From NCBI RefSeq assembly GCF_000427465.1, contig NZ_ATYB01000008.1, positions 496,001 to 560,000 on the forward strand: a DNA stretch of 64,000 bases. The letters are read 5' to 3'. Numbering within the stretch: position 1 is the first letter of the stretch; every line of letters begins with the position of its first letter. The notes under the pieces were generated by a model. The model did no database searches, was not told where the DNA came from, and saw nothing but the letters and a program-made list of their open reading frames with translations. The DNA comes from Sinorhizobium arboris LMG 14919 (GTDB lineage: Bacteria > Pseudomonadota > Alphaproteobacteria > Rhizobiales > Rhizobiaceae). Below are positions 42,949-52,535 of this stretch, in pieces. The position numbers were made by a program, and so were the translations under genes.

Positions 42949-43335
42949 CTAAACGAGTCGGATGGCACCGGGGTAGCGGCTGACGACTTCATCGGACGTG
43001 ACGAGCGTGAGGCCCTCGACCATGGACTGCGCGATAAGAAGGCGGTCGAATGGGTCCTTGTGGATAGGGGGAAGTTGATCGAGTGCCACCGCATGGGTAC
43101 TGCCCACCTGCAGTTCCTGATAACCATTGTCCAGCAAGCCTCGACGCAGAAGCCGTGGGTCGGCATCGAAGTCCGTCCGCCCCAGGCCACGCTTGATCGC
43201 GATCTCCCACACGCTCGCCGCACTGAAGTAAAGCTTGTTCCCGGGGTCTTCAATGAGAGCGCGGGCCTCCCTGGACAAGCGGCCGGGTATACCGGCCGCC
43301 CTGAGGAGAATATGCGTGTCCAAGAGAATGTTCAT
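42949..43335 (-). CDS. vapC: PIN-domain toxin (VapC type)
   Basis: 128-residue PIN ribonuclease. The four acidic positions are visible: Asp6 in LLDTHILLR, Glu in SVWEIAIKRG (about 43), Asp in PFDRLLIAQS (about 96) and Asp in LVTSDEVVSRY (about 114). Toxins of this group cut RNA, often initiator tRNA. The ATG overlaps the antitoxin stop as ATGA, so it is translated only with the antitoxin. Nothing appears damaged, so it is probably functional. Confidence 0.92.
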   Translation of the reverse strand: MNILLDTHILLRAAGIPGRLSREARALIEDPGNKLYFSAASVWEIAIKRGLGRTDFDADPRLLRRGLLDNGYQELQVGSTHAVALDQLPPIHKDPFDRLLIAQSMVEGLTLVTSDEVVSRYPGAIRLV

Positions 43336-43571
43336 GCACCGAAAAGGCCTTCGATCTCGTCGCGGCCCATCCGATCGAAATCGTCGGGCACCGTCAACTG
43401 ACCTGCCATGAAGCCGATCCGCTGCACCTTCGCATCGGAAGGCTGATCGACCGGGATCACCTTCACCATCGGCTTTCCGGCTTTGGCGATAATGAAGGGT
43501 TCGCCCCGCGCCGCCTTTTCAATCAGTCGCGACAAATGGGTCTTCGCTTCGTGAATGTTGACGGTTTGCAC
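43332..43571 (-). CDS. Phd/YefM-family antitoxin
   Basis: 79 residues from GTG 43571. The N-terminus VQTVNIHEAKTHLSRLIEKA is the usual Phd/VapB beginning, and PFIIAKAGKPMVKVIPV completes the DNA-binding fold. The C-terminal tail (PDDFDRMGRDEIEGLFGA) would wrap the toxin. An ATG at 43586 is in frame and would add five residues (MRGPP). I prefer the GTG because it gives the normal family N-terminus and has GAGG eight bases upstream. The protein should repress its own promoter through the two palindromes upstream. Confidence 0.88.
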   Translation of the reverse strand: MQTVNIHEAKTHLSRLIEKAARGEPFIIAKAGKPMVKVIPVDQPSDAKVQRIGFMAGQLTVPDDFDRMGRDEIEGLFGA

Positions 43572-43588
43572 GGGGGGACCTCGCATTC

Positions 43589-43613
43589 GAACTTAGTTCA
43601 CTGAACTTAGTTC
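43589..43613. promoter_or_regulatory. Double palindromic operator of the toxin-antitoxin pair
   Basis: The 11-bp palindrome GAACTTAGTTC occurs twice, at 43589-43599 and 43603-43613, with centres 14 bp apart, starting 18 bp upstream of the antitoxin GTG. Tandem palindromes are typical for Phd-type antitoxins that bind as two dimers and for conditional cooperativity. Confidence 0.75.
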
Positions 43614-43656
43614 AAACCACCGTCATGTTCAAGGCATTGCGCTGCCTCTTGCTGAT

Positions 43657-44259
43657 TCAACCTTTCAGAAACCGTTCGATGGCAGCGATCTCGTTCGGGC
43701 GGATGTCGTGGCCGCCGGGATGCCATTCGAGTTCCACCGATGCCTTCTGCCCGGCGAAATAATCCCCCAGCGCTCGTGTCATCGGAGGCGGGCAGATCGG
43801 GTCATGTTCGCCCGCGGTCATCAGGATCTTCCGGCCGTCAAGCGCGCGATTGTCCTTCGGACGGAACGGGATCAGCGGGTGCATGAGCACGGCCCGGTCG
43901 AAGACGCCCTCTTCGATCAGGACATTCGCGAGAATGTTGGCGCCATTGGAATAGCCGAGACCGATGATCTCCGACGCATCGTGTACGCCTGCGAGGGCCT
44001 TGACGAAACGCGCCATTTTTTCCGTTGCCCGTGCGAGGTCCGCCATGTCGTAGACGCCTTCGCCGGTCCGCCGGAAGAAGCGGGCCGCCCCATGCTCCGA
44101 AACGTCGCCCCGCGGCGCAACGATAGTGGCTTCCGGCAGGAGCTGCGTTCCGAAGCCGAAAAACTGGTTCTCGTCGCCGCCGGTCCCGTGAAGCACGAAG
44201 AGGATCGGGCTGCCGCGCCGGCCGGTCTTCATTTTGTGGATATAGCCTTGATCCGTCAT
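43657..44259 (-). CDS. Carboxylesterase/phospholipase-type hydrolase (MhqD-like)
   Basis: 200-residue alpha/beta hydrolase: oxyanion loop FVLHGTGGDENQF, nucleophile GYSNGAN (Ser about 104), Asp in AGEHDPICPP and His in WHPGGHDI complete the triad. This is the family of MhqD of Bacillus, encoded next to MhqO and induced by hydroquinones. Here mhqO-like lies three bases upstream on the same strand, so the pair forms an operon for quinone or catechol detoxification. The substrate is not proven for either protein. Confidence 0.86.
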   Translation of the reverse strand: MTDQGYIHKMKTGRRGSPILFVLHGTGGDENQFFGFGTQLLPEATIVAPRGDVSEHGAARFFRRTGEGVYDMADLARATEKMARFVKALAGVHDASEIIGLGYSNGANILANVLIEEGVFDRAVLMHPLIPFRPKDNRALDGRKILMTAGEHDPICPPPMTRALGDYFAGQKASVELEWHPGGHDIRPNEIAAIERFLKG

Positions 44260-44262
44260 CGA

Positions 44263-45204
44263 TTACTCTCCCTGAGTATCCAGCTTCTGCAGATGACTTT
44301 CGAGGATCGGGCGCAGATGCTTGTGCTGCTGTGGCAGCTTCAGCGCCTCGCCCAGATGCGCGACGTCCTCGTCCCGGTCGAAGCCCGGCTCGTTCGTGGC
44401 GATCTCGAAGAGAACGCCGCCCGGCGTGCGGAAATAGATCGCCCAGAAATAATCCCGGTCGATCACCGGCGTCACGTGATAGCCGGTATCCATCAGCGCC
44501 TTGCGCACTTCCAGCTGCTTCTCGCGGTTGTCGACGGCAAACGCGACGTGGTGCACCGAGCCCGCACCCTGCGCGGCGCGGTCGATGTTGGGCAGCGTCT
44601 CCAGATCGACGAGGCTCGCGCCGTTGCCGCCGGGCACGATCAGCCTGGTGACGCCGTCCTTGCGGTCGAGTTCCTCGTAGCCCATGAACTTCAGCAGTTC
44701 CGCCGTCGCGCCCTCGTCGCGTAGCCGCATGGCGACCGAGTGGAAGCCGCGGATGGCGTGATCCTCGGAGATGCCGCCTTCGGTCCAGGGCGTGCGCGGG
44801 TCGTCCTTGACCTCGACCAGAGCGAAGCCGTCGCCGTCCGGACCGGCAAAGTTCAGACGTCTCCCGCCGAAGCTTTCCGTTTGCTTGACACCGCTGACAC
44901 CGAGCGTCGTCAAGCGCTCCTGCCAGAAGCCGAGCGAGCCCTGCGGGACGGAGAAGACGGTCGTCCCCACCTCTCCCGTGCCCGCGCGACCGCGCGGCAT
45001 TCGCGGAAAGGGAAAATAGGTCATCACGGTGCCGGGGGTACCGGTCTCGTCGCCATAGTAGAGATGGTAGACGTCCGGCGAGTCGAAGTTCACCGTCTTC
45101 TTGACGCGGCGCAGGCCGAGCGTGTCGGTGAAGAACCGGTTGTTCGTGCGGGCGTCGTCCGCCATCGACGTTACGTGGTGCAGGCCTTTGATCTGGTCGA
45201 GCAT
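44263..45204 (-). CDS. Ring-cleaving dioxygenase of the glyoxalase fold (MhqO-like)
   Basis: 313 residues with two vicinal-oxygen-chelate modules, starting IKGLHHVTSMADDARTNNRFF and GFHSVAMRLRDEGATAELL. Candidate metal ligands are His9/10 in GLHHV, His in SVHHVAFAV and Glu in GVLFEIATNEPGF. MhqO-type enzymes open the ring of hydroquinones or catechols. The gene leads the mhqO-mhqD pair. A perfect palindrome TGTCAACG-GAG-CGTTGACA lies 100 bp upstream and could bind the regulator; no regulator gene is adjacent. Confidence 0.88.
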   Translation of the reverse strand: MLDQIKGLHHVTSMADDARTNNRFFTDTLGLRRVKKTVNFDSPDVYHLYYGDETGTPGTVMTYFPFPRMPRGRAGTGEVGTTVFSVPQGSLGFWQERLTTLGVSGVKQTESFGGRRLNFAGPDGDGFALVEVKDDPRTPWTEGGISEDHAIRGFHSVAMRLRDEGATAELLKFMGYEELDRKDGVTRLIVPGGNGASLVDLETLPNIDRAAQGAGSVHHVAFAVDNREKQLEVRKALMDTGYHVTPVIDRDYFWAIYFRTPGGVLFEIATNEPGFDRDEDVAHLGEALKLPQQHKHLRPILESHLQKLDTQGE

Positions 45205-45303
45205 GATCCGCTTCCTTTCTGTCCGCGGCTTTGCGGGATGCGTTTATGCCGATTAGATGCTCCCTCGACGCCGAGAGCGAAAGACTGTTCCGGACGGACG
45301 CAT

Positions 45304-45322
45304 TGTCAACGGAGCGTTGACA
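45304..45322. promoter_or_regulatory. Perfect palindrome between mhqO-like and dctB-like genes
   Basis: TGTCAACGGAGCGTTGACA has 8-bp arms and a 3-bp centre, in the divergent region. Each arm contains TTGACA, a -35 sequence, one pointing each way. TAACAAT follows at a slightly short distance on the plus strand. It may be an operator for a quinone-responsive repressor or simply overlapping promoters. Confidence 0.5.
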
Positions 45323-45468
45323 CGCACGGAACACCGTTAACAATTTAGCCCCACAGAAGAGGAGCGCCCGCATGGCGGCTTGCCACGCGTCAGGGCGCCA
45401 TCTAGCATCGCCACGGTCGCCCAAACCTGCGGCCAGACCGCGAGCGGGAGGAGGAGCCCGGGCATTCC

Positions 45469-47289
45469 GTGAAATACCGTTTCTTTCTTGCGCTCCTTCT
45501 CGTCCCGGCGGCCGCCGGGTTGATAGCCCTGCAGGGAAACGCCGTCGCCACGCGCAGCTACATGCAGGAGGCCTCGTCGCAGGCGAACACGGCGCTGCGG
45601 CTGGCCGTCGCCGCTCTCAGCGGTCACCTGAACCGCTATCAAGCCCTGCCCGCGCTCATCGCCGATCATGACGACGTCAAGGAACTGGTGACACGTCCGG
45701 GCGACCGGCGGCTGCGCGCCGCCGTCAATTCCTATCTCAAGGAGATCAACGAACTCCTCAAGTCTTCCGACATCTACGTCATCACGCCGGACGGCAACAC
45801 GATAGCGGCCAGCAATTATGATGGACCGACGAGCTTTGTCGGCGAGAATTTCAGTTATCGCCCCTATTTCCAGCACGCTCTCAAGGGCGAGCAGTCCCGC
45901 TTCTACGCGCTGGGCACGACATCGTCGAAGCGGGGCTACTACTTCGGTGCGCCGGTGCGTGTCGGCGGGGACATCCGCGGCGTGATCGTTTTCAAGGTTG
46001 ATATCGAAACCATCGAAGCCTCCTGGCAGGGCGGCGAGTACCGGATTTTCGTCTCCGACCCGGAGGGCATCATCTTCATGAGCGGCAACCCGGAATGGCT
46101 CTATGCCGGAATCCTGCCGCTGACCCCGGAGCGGCTTGCCCGGACCGAAGCCTCCCGGCGCTATGCCGATGCGGCGGTTCGTCAGCTGCCGGTCGTTCGA
46201 AGCGAGTTTTCCGGGCACCGGTTGCTGAGGGTGTCCGACGTCCGCGAACGGGAATATCTGGTCCTCTCGCATTACATGCCCGAGGCGGATTGGACCGTAA
46301 ACGTGCTGACGGATACGGCTTCCGTCCGGACGCAGGCCCTTACCACCGTCGCGGCCGCCATGCTGCTTCTTTGCCTTGCTGCGCTGGCCATCGCGATCGT
46401 CATTCAGCGACGGGCACGCCTCCGGGAACGCATCCTGATGCAGGAGCAGGCGCAGGAGGAACTGGAACGCCGCGTCGAAGAACGCACGGCCGATCTTGCG
46501 CGTGTCAACGCGCAGATCGAAGCGGAGATCGCCGAACGGCGGCTGACCGAACAGCAGCTGCGCCAGACCCAGGCCGATCTCATCCAGGCTGGCAAACTCG
46601 CCGGTCTCGGGCAGATGTCCGCTGCTTTGTCGCACGAGTTCAACCAACCGCTTGCCGCCGCCAAGACCTATGCCGACAGCGCCGCCCTGCTGATCGAACG
46701 CGGCCGCACGGCCGAGGCAAGCGACAATGTCCGGCGGATTTCGGGCCTTATCGATCGTATGGCCTCAATCAGTCGCCACCTGCGCAACTTTGCCCGAAAG
46801 CCCAATGAGAAACTGGGCCCTGTTCGTCTTGACGAAGTCATTCGCGACACGCTCGAGATCGTGGCCGCACGCGTAAAGGCGGCGGGTGCGGAGCTGGACA
46901 TCGACCTCGGCGGGGAACTGACGGTCCGGGCCGGTTCTGTCCGGCTGCAGCAGGTGCTCGTCAACGTCATCTCCAATGCCGCCGACGCCGTCGAGGGACT
47001 TGCCGATCGCAGGCTTTCCGTGCGCGCGTGGCGCGAAAGCGGGAGGGTCGTGCTTACGGTGCGCGATCGCGGCGCGGGCGTCGCGCCGGCTGTCGCGGAA
47101 CGCATCTTCGATCCATTCTACACCACCAAAGGCGTCGGCAGGGGCCTTGGCCTCGGCCTGTCCATTTCCTACAACATCATCAAGGATTTCGGAGGCAGCC
47201 TGACCGTGTCGAACCATCCGGACGGCGGCGCGGTCTTTCGCATCGAGCTGGCCCTTGCCGGGGAAGCCGGGCGGGAGGCCGCCGAATGA
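45469..47289 (+). CDS. dctB: DctB-like sensor histidine kinase
   Basis: 606 residues. One helix near 5-22, a periplasmic double-PAS/Cache sensor of about 270 residues (SYRPYFQHALKGEQSRFYALGTTS is the DctB-type dicarboxylate-binding core), second helix (AAAMLLLCLAALAIAIVIQ), a coiled-coil and HisKA with phospho-His in ALSHEFNQPLAAAKTYADSA (about 389). The HATPase domain has NVISNAADAVEG, VRDRGAGV and GLGLSISYNI. DctB senses C4-dicarboxylates and activates dctA in rhizobia; here no dctA is adjacent, so this is probably a second system with another target. GTG start; overlaps the regulator by ATGA. Confidence 0.85.
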   Translation: MKYRFFLALLLVPAAAGLIALQGNAVATRSYMQEASSQANTALRLAVAALSGHLNRYQALPALIADHDDVKELVTRPGDRRLRAAVNSYLKEINELLKSSDIYVITPDGNTIAASNYDGPTSFVGENFSYRPYFQHALKGEQSRFYALGTTSSKRGYYFGAPVRVGGDIRGVIVFKVDIETIEASWQGGEYRIFVSDPEGIIFMSGNPEWLYAGILPLTPERLARTEASRRYADAAVRQLPVVRSEFSGHRLLRVSDVREREYLVLSHYMPEADWTVNVLTDTASVRTQALTTVAAAMLLLCLAALAIAIVIQRRARLRERILMQEQAQEELERRVEERTADLARVNAQIEAEIAERRLTEQQLRQTQADLIQAGKLAGLGQMSAALSHEFNQPLAAAKTYADSAALLIERGRTAEASDNVRRISGLIDRMASISRHLRNFARKPNEKLGPVRLDEVIRDTLEIVAARVKAAGAELDIDLGGELTVRAGSVRLQQVLVNVISNAADAVEGLADRRLSVRAWRESGRVVLTVRDRGAGVAPAVAERIFDPFYTTKGVGRGLGLGLSISYNIIKDFGGSLTVSNHPDGGAVFRIELALAGEAGREAAE

Positions 47290-48626
47290 GCGAAAGCCGC
47301 GTCCTGCTCGTCGACGATGAAGAGGAATTACGCCGTTCCAGCGCTCAGGCGCTGGAACTCGCGGGCTTCCGGGTAGATACGTTCGCCAGCGCCGAGCATG
47401 CGCTCGAACGCATCGCCTTCAGCTTCCACGGTGTCGTCATTAGCGATATCCGCATGCCCGGCATGGACGGAATGACCTTTCTGCAGCGCATCCGGGAGAT
47501 CGATACCGAACTGCCGGTGATCCTGGTCACCGGCCACGGCGACGTGCAGCTCGCGGTCCGGGCGATGCGCGAGGGCGCCTATGACTTCGTTGAAAAGCCC
47601 TTCACGGCCCAGACGCTTGCCGGAACCATCCGCCGGGCGCTCGATTGGCGCGGTCTCGTGCTCGAAAACCGCCGGCTGCGGGCCGTTGCCGGCAAACGCG
47701 ACGACATCGAGCAGCGGCTGCCCGGGCGAAGCCAGGCGATGGTAGACCTGCGCTATCGCATCAGGGCGATCGGCGCCTCCGATGCCGATACGCTGATCAT
47801 CGGCGAAACCGGGGTGGGCAAAGAAGTCGTCGCCCGCGCGCTCCACGATCTGAGTAGCCGCGCGAGCGGGCCGTTCATCGCCATCAACTGTGCGGCTCTT
47901 CCGGAAAATCTGATCGAGAGCGAACTCTTCGGCCACGAACCCGGCGCATTCCCCGGAGCGCTCAGGCCCCGCTACGGCAAATTCGAACACGGCCGCGGCG
48001 GCACCATCCTGCTCGACGAAATCGGCTCAATGCCATTCGATCTTCAGGCAAAGTTCCTTCGCGTGCTGCAGGAGCGGGTCATAACCCGTCTCGGCTCGAA
48101 CGAGACCGTAGCGCTCGACGTTCGCTTCGTCGCCACCAGCAAGGTCGACCTGGAGCGCGAGGTAGCAGCCGGCCGGTTCCGTGCCGACCTGCTTTATCGG
48201 TTGAACGTCGCAACCTTGCGCGTGCCGACGCTTTCGCAGCGCCGCTCCGATATCCCCCTGCTCTTCATGCAGCTCGTCCGCGAATCCGCCGCCCGTTACG
48301 GGCGGGACGATATCGAGATCTCGCCCGTGCTTGCCTCGGAAATGGCCGCACGGGACTGGCCGGGCAATGTGCGCGAGCTGCGCAATGCCGCCGAGCGTCT
48401 GGTCCTCGGCCTCGAGGCCGAACGCGCAGAGGCGCCCGCACCGGTGAACGGCACGCGGCTGGCCGACAAGGTAGCCGCATTCGAAAAGAGCGTCATCGCC
48501 AGCGCGCTCGCCGCCCATGGCGGCGCATTGAAACCGGTCTACGAGTCTCTCGGGATTTCGCGTAAGACGCTTTACGAGAAGATGCAGAAGTTCGGGCTCG
48601 ACAAGAGGACGTTGTCGGAGGAGTGA
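47286..48626 (+). CDS. dctD: DctD-like sigma54-dependent response regulator
   Basis: 446 residues: receiver with Asp54 (VVISDIRMPGMDG) and KPF, then an AAA+ domain with Walker A GETGVGKE (about 173), Walker B GGTILLDEIGS, arginine-finger region (FRADLLYRLNVATLRVP), and a Fis-type helix-turn-helix at the end (ALKPVYESLGISRKTLYEKM). The loop that contacts sigma54 reads GAFPGA (220-225) instead of the usual GAFTGA. That may be a natural variation of some DctD-type proteins, or may affect sigma54 contact. The kinase partner is the overlapping dctB-like gene. Confidence 0.87.
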   Translation: MSESRVLLVDDEEELRRSSAQALELAGFRVDTFASAEHALERIAFSFHGVVISDIRMPGMDGMTFLQRIREIDTELPVILVTGHGDVQLAVRAMREGAYDFVEKPFTAQTLAGTIRRALDWRGLVLENRRLRAVAGKRDDIEQRLPGRSQAMVDLRYRIRAIGASDADTLIIGETGVGKEVVARALHDLSSRASGPFIAINCAALPENLIESELFGHEPGAFPGALRPRYGKFEHGRGGTILLDEIGSMPFDLQAKFLRVLQERVITRLGSNETVALDVRFVATSKVDLEREVAAGRFRADLLYRLNVATLRVPTLSQRRSDIPLLFMQLVRESAARYGRDDIEISPVLASEMAARDWPGNVRELRNAAERLVLGLEAERAEAPAPVNGTRLADKVAAFEKSVIASALAAHGGALKPVYESLGISRKTLYEKMQKFGLDKRTLSEE

Positions 48627-48655
48627 TTGAGCTCCGAGGGCCAGGCTGCCCCTCT

Positions 48656-48785
48656 CCTCGGGTTTAACCCGAGGAACTAGCCCTCTCCCCGCGCGCGGGG
48701 AGAGGGGACGTGCCTGAAAAATGCTTGCGATGATGGTAACGAAGTCGGCCCGGCTAGTCCCTTCTCCCCGCCTGCGGGGAGAAGG
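48656..48785. repeat. Three palindromes between convergent dctD-like and oppDF genes
   Basis: CCTCGGGTTTAACCCGAGG (48656-48674) is a perfect stem with a one-base centre. It is followed by a 26-bp perfect palindrome with arms CCCTCTCCCCGCG (48681-48706) and an imperfect relative CCTTCTCCCCGC-CT-GCGGGGAGAAGG (48760-48785). The last two are of the CTCCCC/GGGGAG type seen between many rhizobial genes; another copy is at 55879. They may act as bidirectional terminators and are probably dispersed repeats. Confidence 0.6.
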
Positions 48786-48834
48786 TCGCGGCAGCGGGAT
48801 GAGGGGCAATCCGAGGCGAGCGAGATTGGCCGTC

Positions 48835-50436
<1,602 letters not shown>

Positions 50437-50437
50437 G

Positions 50438-51568
50438 TCAGCGGTCCTTCGGGTCGAGCGCATCGCGCAGGCCGTCGCCGACGAAATTCAGCGAGAACAG
50501 CGTCACGACGAAGAAGATGGCGGGGAAGATCAAAAGCCACGGCGCCGATTGGATGTTGTTCGCACCTTCCGAGATCAGCGCGCCCCAGCTCGTAAGCGGT
50601 GCCTGCACGCCCAGTCCGAGGAACGACAGGAAACTCTCGAGCAGGATGACTTTCGGTACGACGACGGTGACGAAGACGATGACCGGACCGATCGTGTTCG
50701 GAATGATGTGCCGGCGGATGATCTGCCAGTCGGTAAGGCCGAGCGCCTGCGCCGCGCCTACGAATTCGCGCCGTTTGAGCGCCAGCGTCTGGCCGCGGAC
50801 GATGCGGGCCATGTCCAGCCATTCGACCGCGCCGATCACCAGGAAAATCAGGATGAAGCTGCGGCCGAAAAAGACGACGAGCACCACGACGAGGAAGACG
50901 AAGGGCAACGAGTAGAGAATCTCAACGAGGCGCATCATGACATTGTCGACGCGCCCGCCGATATAACCGGACGTCGCCCCGTATACGACACCGATACCGA
51001 GCGAGACGAGGCTCGCCAGCAGGCCGACGGCGATGGAGATCTGTCCGCCCAGCATCACGCGGACCAGCAGGTCGCGACCGTTGGTGTCCGTGCCGAACGG
51101 GAAATATTCGCGATCCACCCGGCCTTCGAGCTTCAACCTGCGACCATCGTCCTCGGTCGCCACGACTGCGGTGCCCTCGAATTCGTTGGCCCGGTCGAAA
51201 TAGCGGGTGGCGCGCGGATCGATCGGCTCATCCGACGTAACCGTGGCGGTGAAGCTCTGGCCCTCGACGCTGAATTCCGTAAGCGTGACGCGGGCGCGGG
51301 CCGCTACCGCCTCCATCACGTCCTGAAGCGTGGAGGTATCCGGCCGCGGCTCGAGGCTGGGGCCGATCGTGACATAGGAAGGAAAGACCTGATCGTAGCT
51401 GTGGGGGGAGAAAAGCGGCCCGGCGAAGGAAAAGAGCGCGATGAGCACCAGCATGACGCAGCCTGCCATGGCGGGACGATTGCGGCGAAAACGCAGCGCC
51501 GCAAGCTGGAAGAGGCTTCGGCCCTTGGTTTCAGGCGTCGATACCGGGATCTGAACGATATCAGTCAT
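50438..51568 (-). CDS. oppC: Peptide ABC transporter permease OppC
   Basis: 376 residues, longer than the usual 300. After the first helix (PAMAGCVMLVLIALFSFAGPLF) there is an extracytoplasmic insertion of about 100 residues (for example VTLTEFSVEGQSFTATVTSDE), then five helices and the coupling motif EFVGAAQALGLTDWQIIRRHIIPN. The large insertion is seen in one branch of this family. The start overlaps the oppB stop by 8 bp. Forms the pore with OppB. Confidence 0.92.
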   Translation of the reverse strand: MTDIVQIPVSTPETKGRSLFQLAALRFRRNRPAMAGCVMLVLIALFSFAGPLFSPHSYDQVFPSYVTIGPSLEPRPDTSTLQDVMEAVAARARVTLTEFSVEGQSFTATVTSDEPIDPRATRYFDRANEFEGTAVVATEDDGRRLKLEGRVDREYFPFGTDTNGRDLLVRVMLGGQISIAVGLLASLVSLGIGVVYGATSGYIGGRVDNVMMRLVEILYSLPFVFLVVVLVVFFGRSFILIFLVIGAVEWLDMARIVRGQTLALKRREFVGAAQALGLTDWQIIRRHIIPNTIGPVIVFVTVVVPKVILLESFLSFLGLGVQAPLTSWGALISEGANNIQSAPWLLIFPAIFFVVTLFSLNFVGDGLRDALDPKDR

Positions 51569-52484
51569 GGCGAACCCTCGGGTCGAGCAGGCCGTAGAGA
51601 ATATCGACCAGAAGATTGAAGAGGATGACGAAGATGGCGATAAGGATCACCGTACCCATCACCAGCGTGTAGTCGCGATTGATCGCTCCCAGAACGAAGT
51701 AGCGCCCGACGCCCGGAATGGTGAAGATCGTCTCCACCACGGCCGAGCCCGTAAGCAGGGCGGCCGCGCACGGAGCAAGGTAGGAGACGACCGGCAGCAT
51801 GGCACCGCGCATGGCGTGCGTTACGACGACGGCGCGGGACGGCAGGCCATAGGCCTTCGCGGTGCGGATATGGTCCGTGTTCAGCGCCTCGATCATCGAT
51901 CCGCGCGTGAGCCTGGCGAAGACTGCAAGCTGGGGAAGCGCGAGGGCGATCATCGGCAGGATCAGGAAGCGGAGGGACCCGTCGCCCCAACCGCCTGCAG
52001 GCAGCCATGCGAGCATGATCGCAAAGATCAGCGTCAGTACCGGACCGACGACAAAGTTCGGAACGGTGACCCCGATCGTGGACACCGACATGACCGCGAA
52101 ATCCAGGAAGCTGTTCTGCCGCAATGCGGCGATCGTTCCGGTTATGACGCCGCCCACGACCGCCAGTATCAGCGCATAGAAGCCGAGCTCCATCGAATAG
52201 GGCAGGCCCTTGCCGATCAGCTGCGCGACATTGTTGTCGTGGTAGATATAGCTCGGACCGAAATCACCGGTGACCGCATTGCTGAGATAGGTGACGTATT
52301 GGCGCCAGAGCGGCTGATCGAGGTGATAGGTCCTCATCAGGTTCTCCATCGTGGAGGGCGGGAGAGGACGTTCGAGGTTGAAGGGCCCACCAGGGGCAAA
52401 CCGCATCAGGAAGAAGGATATCGTGACGACGATGAACAGCGTCGGCACCGCACTCGCCAGCCGGCGAAGGATGAAGGAGATCAT
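51561..52484 (-). CDS. oppB: Peptide ABC transporter permease OppB
   Basis: 307 residues with six helices. N-terminal MISFILRRLASAVPTLFIVVTISFFLMRFAPG is typical of OppB. The coupling motif is DHIRTAKAYGLPSRAVVVTHAMRGAMLPVVSYL. It lies 51 bp downstream of oppA, separated by a strong hairpin that should lower its expression relative to the binding protein. Substrate oligopeptides or modified peptides; not more precise. Confidence 0.93.
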   Translation of the reverse strand: MISFILRRLASAVPTLFIVVTISFFLMRFAPGGPFNLERPLPPSTMENLMRTYHLDQPLWRQYVTYLSNAVTGDFGPSYIYHDNNVAQLIGKGLPYSMELGFYALILAVVGGVITGTIAALRQNSFLDFAVMSVSTIGVTVPNFVVGPVLTLIFAIMLAWLPAGGWGDGSLRFLILPMIALALPQLAVFARLTRGSMIEALNTDHIRTAKAYGLPSRAVVVTHAMRGAMLPVVSYLAPCAAALLTGSAVVETIFTIPGVGRYFVLGAINRDYTLVMGTVILIAIFVILFNLLVDILYGLLDPRVRHD

Positions 52485-52499
52485 GGACTTGGCTCCGGA

Positions 52500-52527
52500 G
52501 ACGACGCGCGGGTGCCCGCGCGTCGTC
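52500..52527 (-). terminator. Intercistronic stem-loop between oppA and oppB
   Basis: GACGACGCGCGGG (52500-52512) pairs perfectly with CCCGCGCGTCGTC (52515-52527), a 13-bp GC-rich stem with a 2-nt centre. On the opp transcript it directly follows the oppA stop and precedes oppB. No T-run on the transcribed strand. Such stems protect the 5' message from 3' decay, so the binding protein is made in excess of the permease. Confidence 0.65.
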
Positions 52528-52535
52528 TCTTTTCG

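Noticed and set aside
43838..45424. 528-codon minus-strand ORF over mhqO and mhqD in another frame
   Set aside because: Arg-, Gly- and Ala-rich shadow of two clear genes; no motif and no ribosome-binding site.
48681..48785. CRISPR-like repeats
   Set aside because: The repeats are palindromic, only two or three in number and unevenly spaced; they fit dispersed intergenic palindromes.
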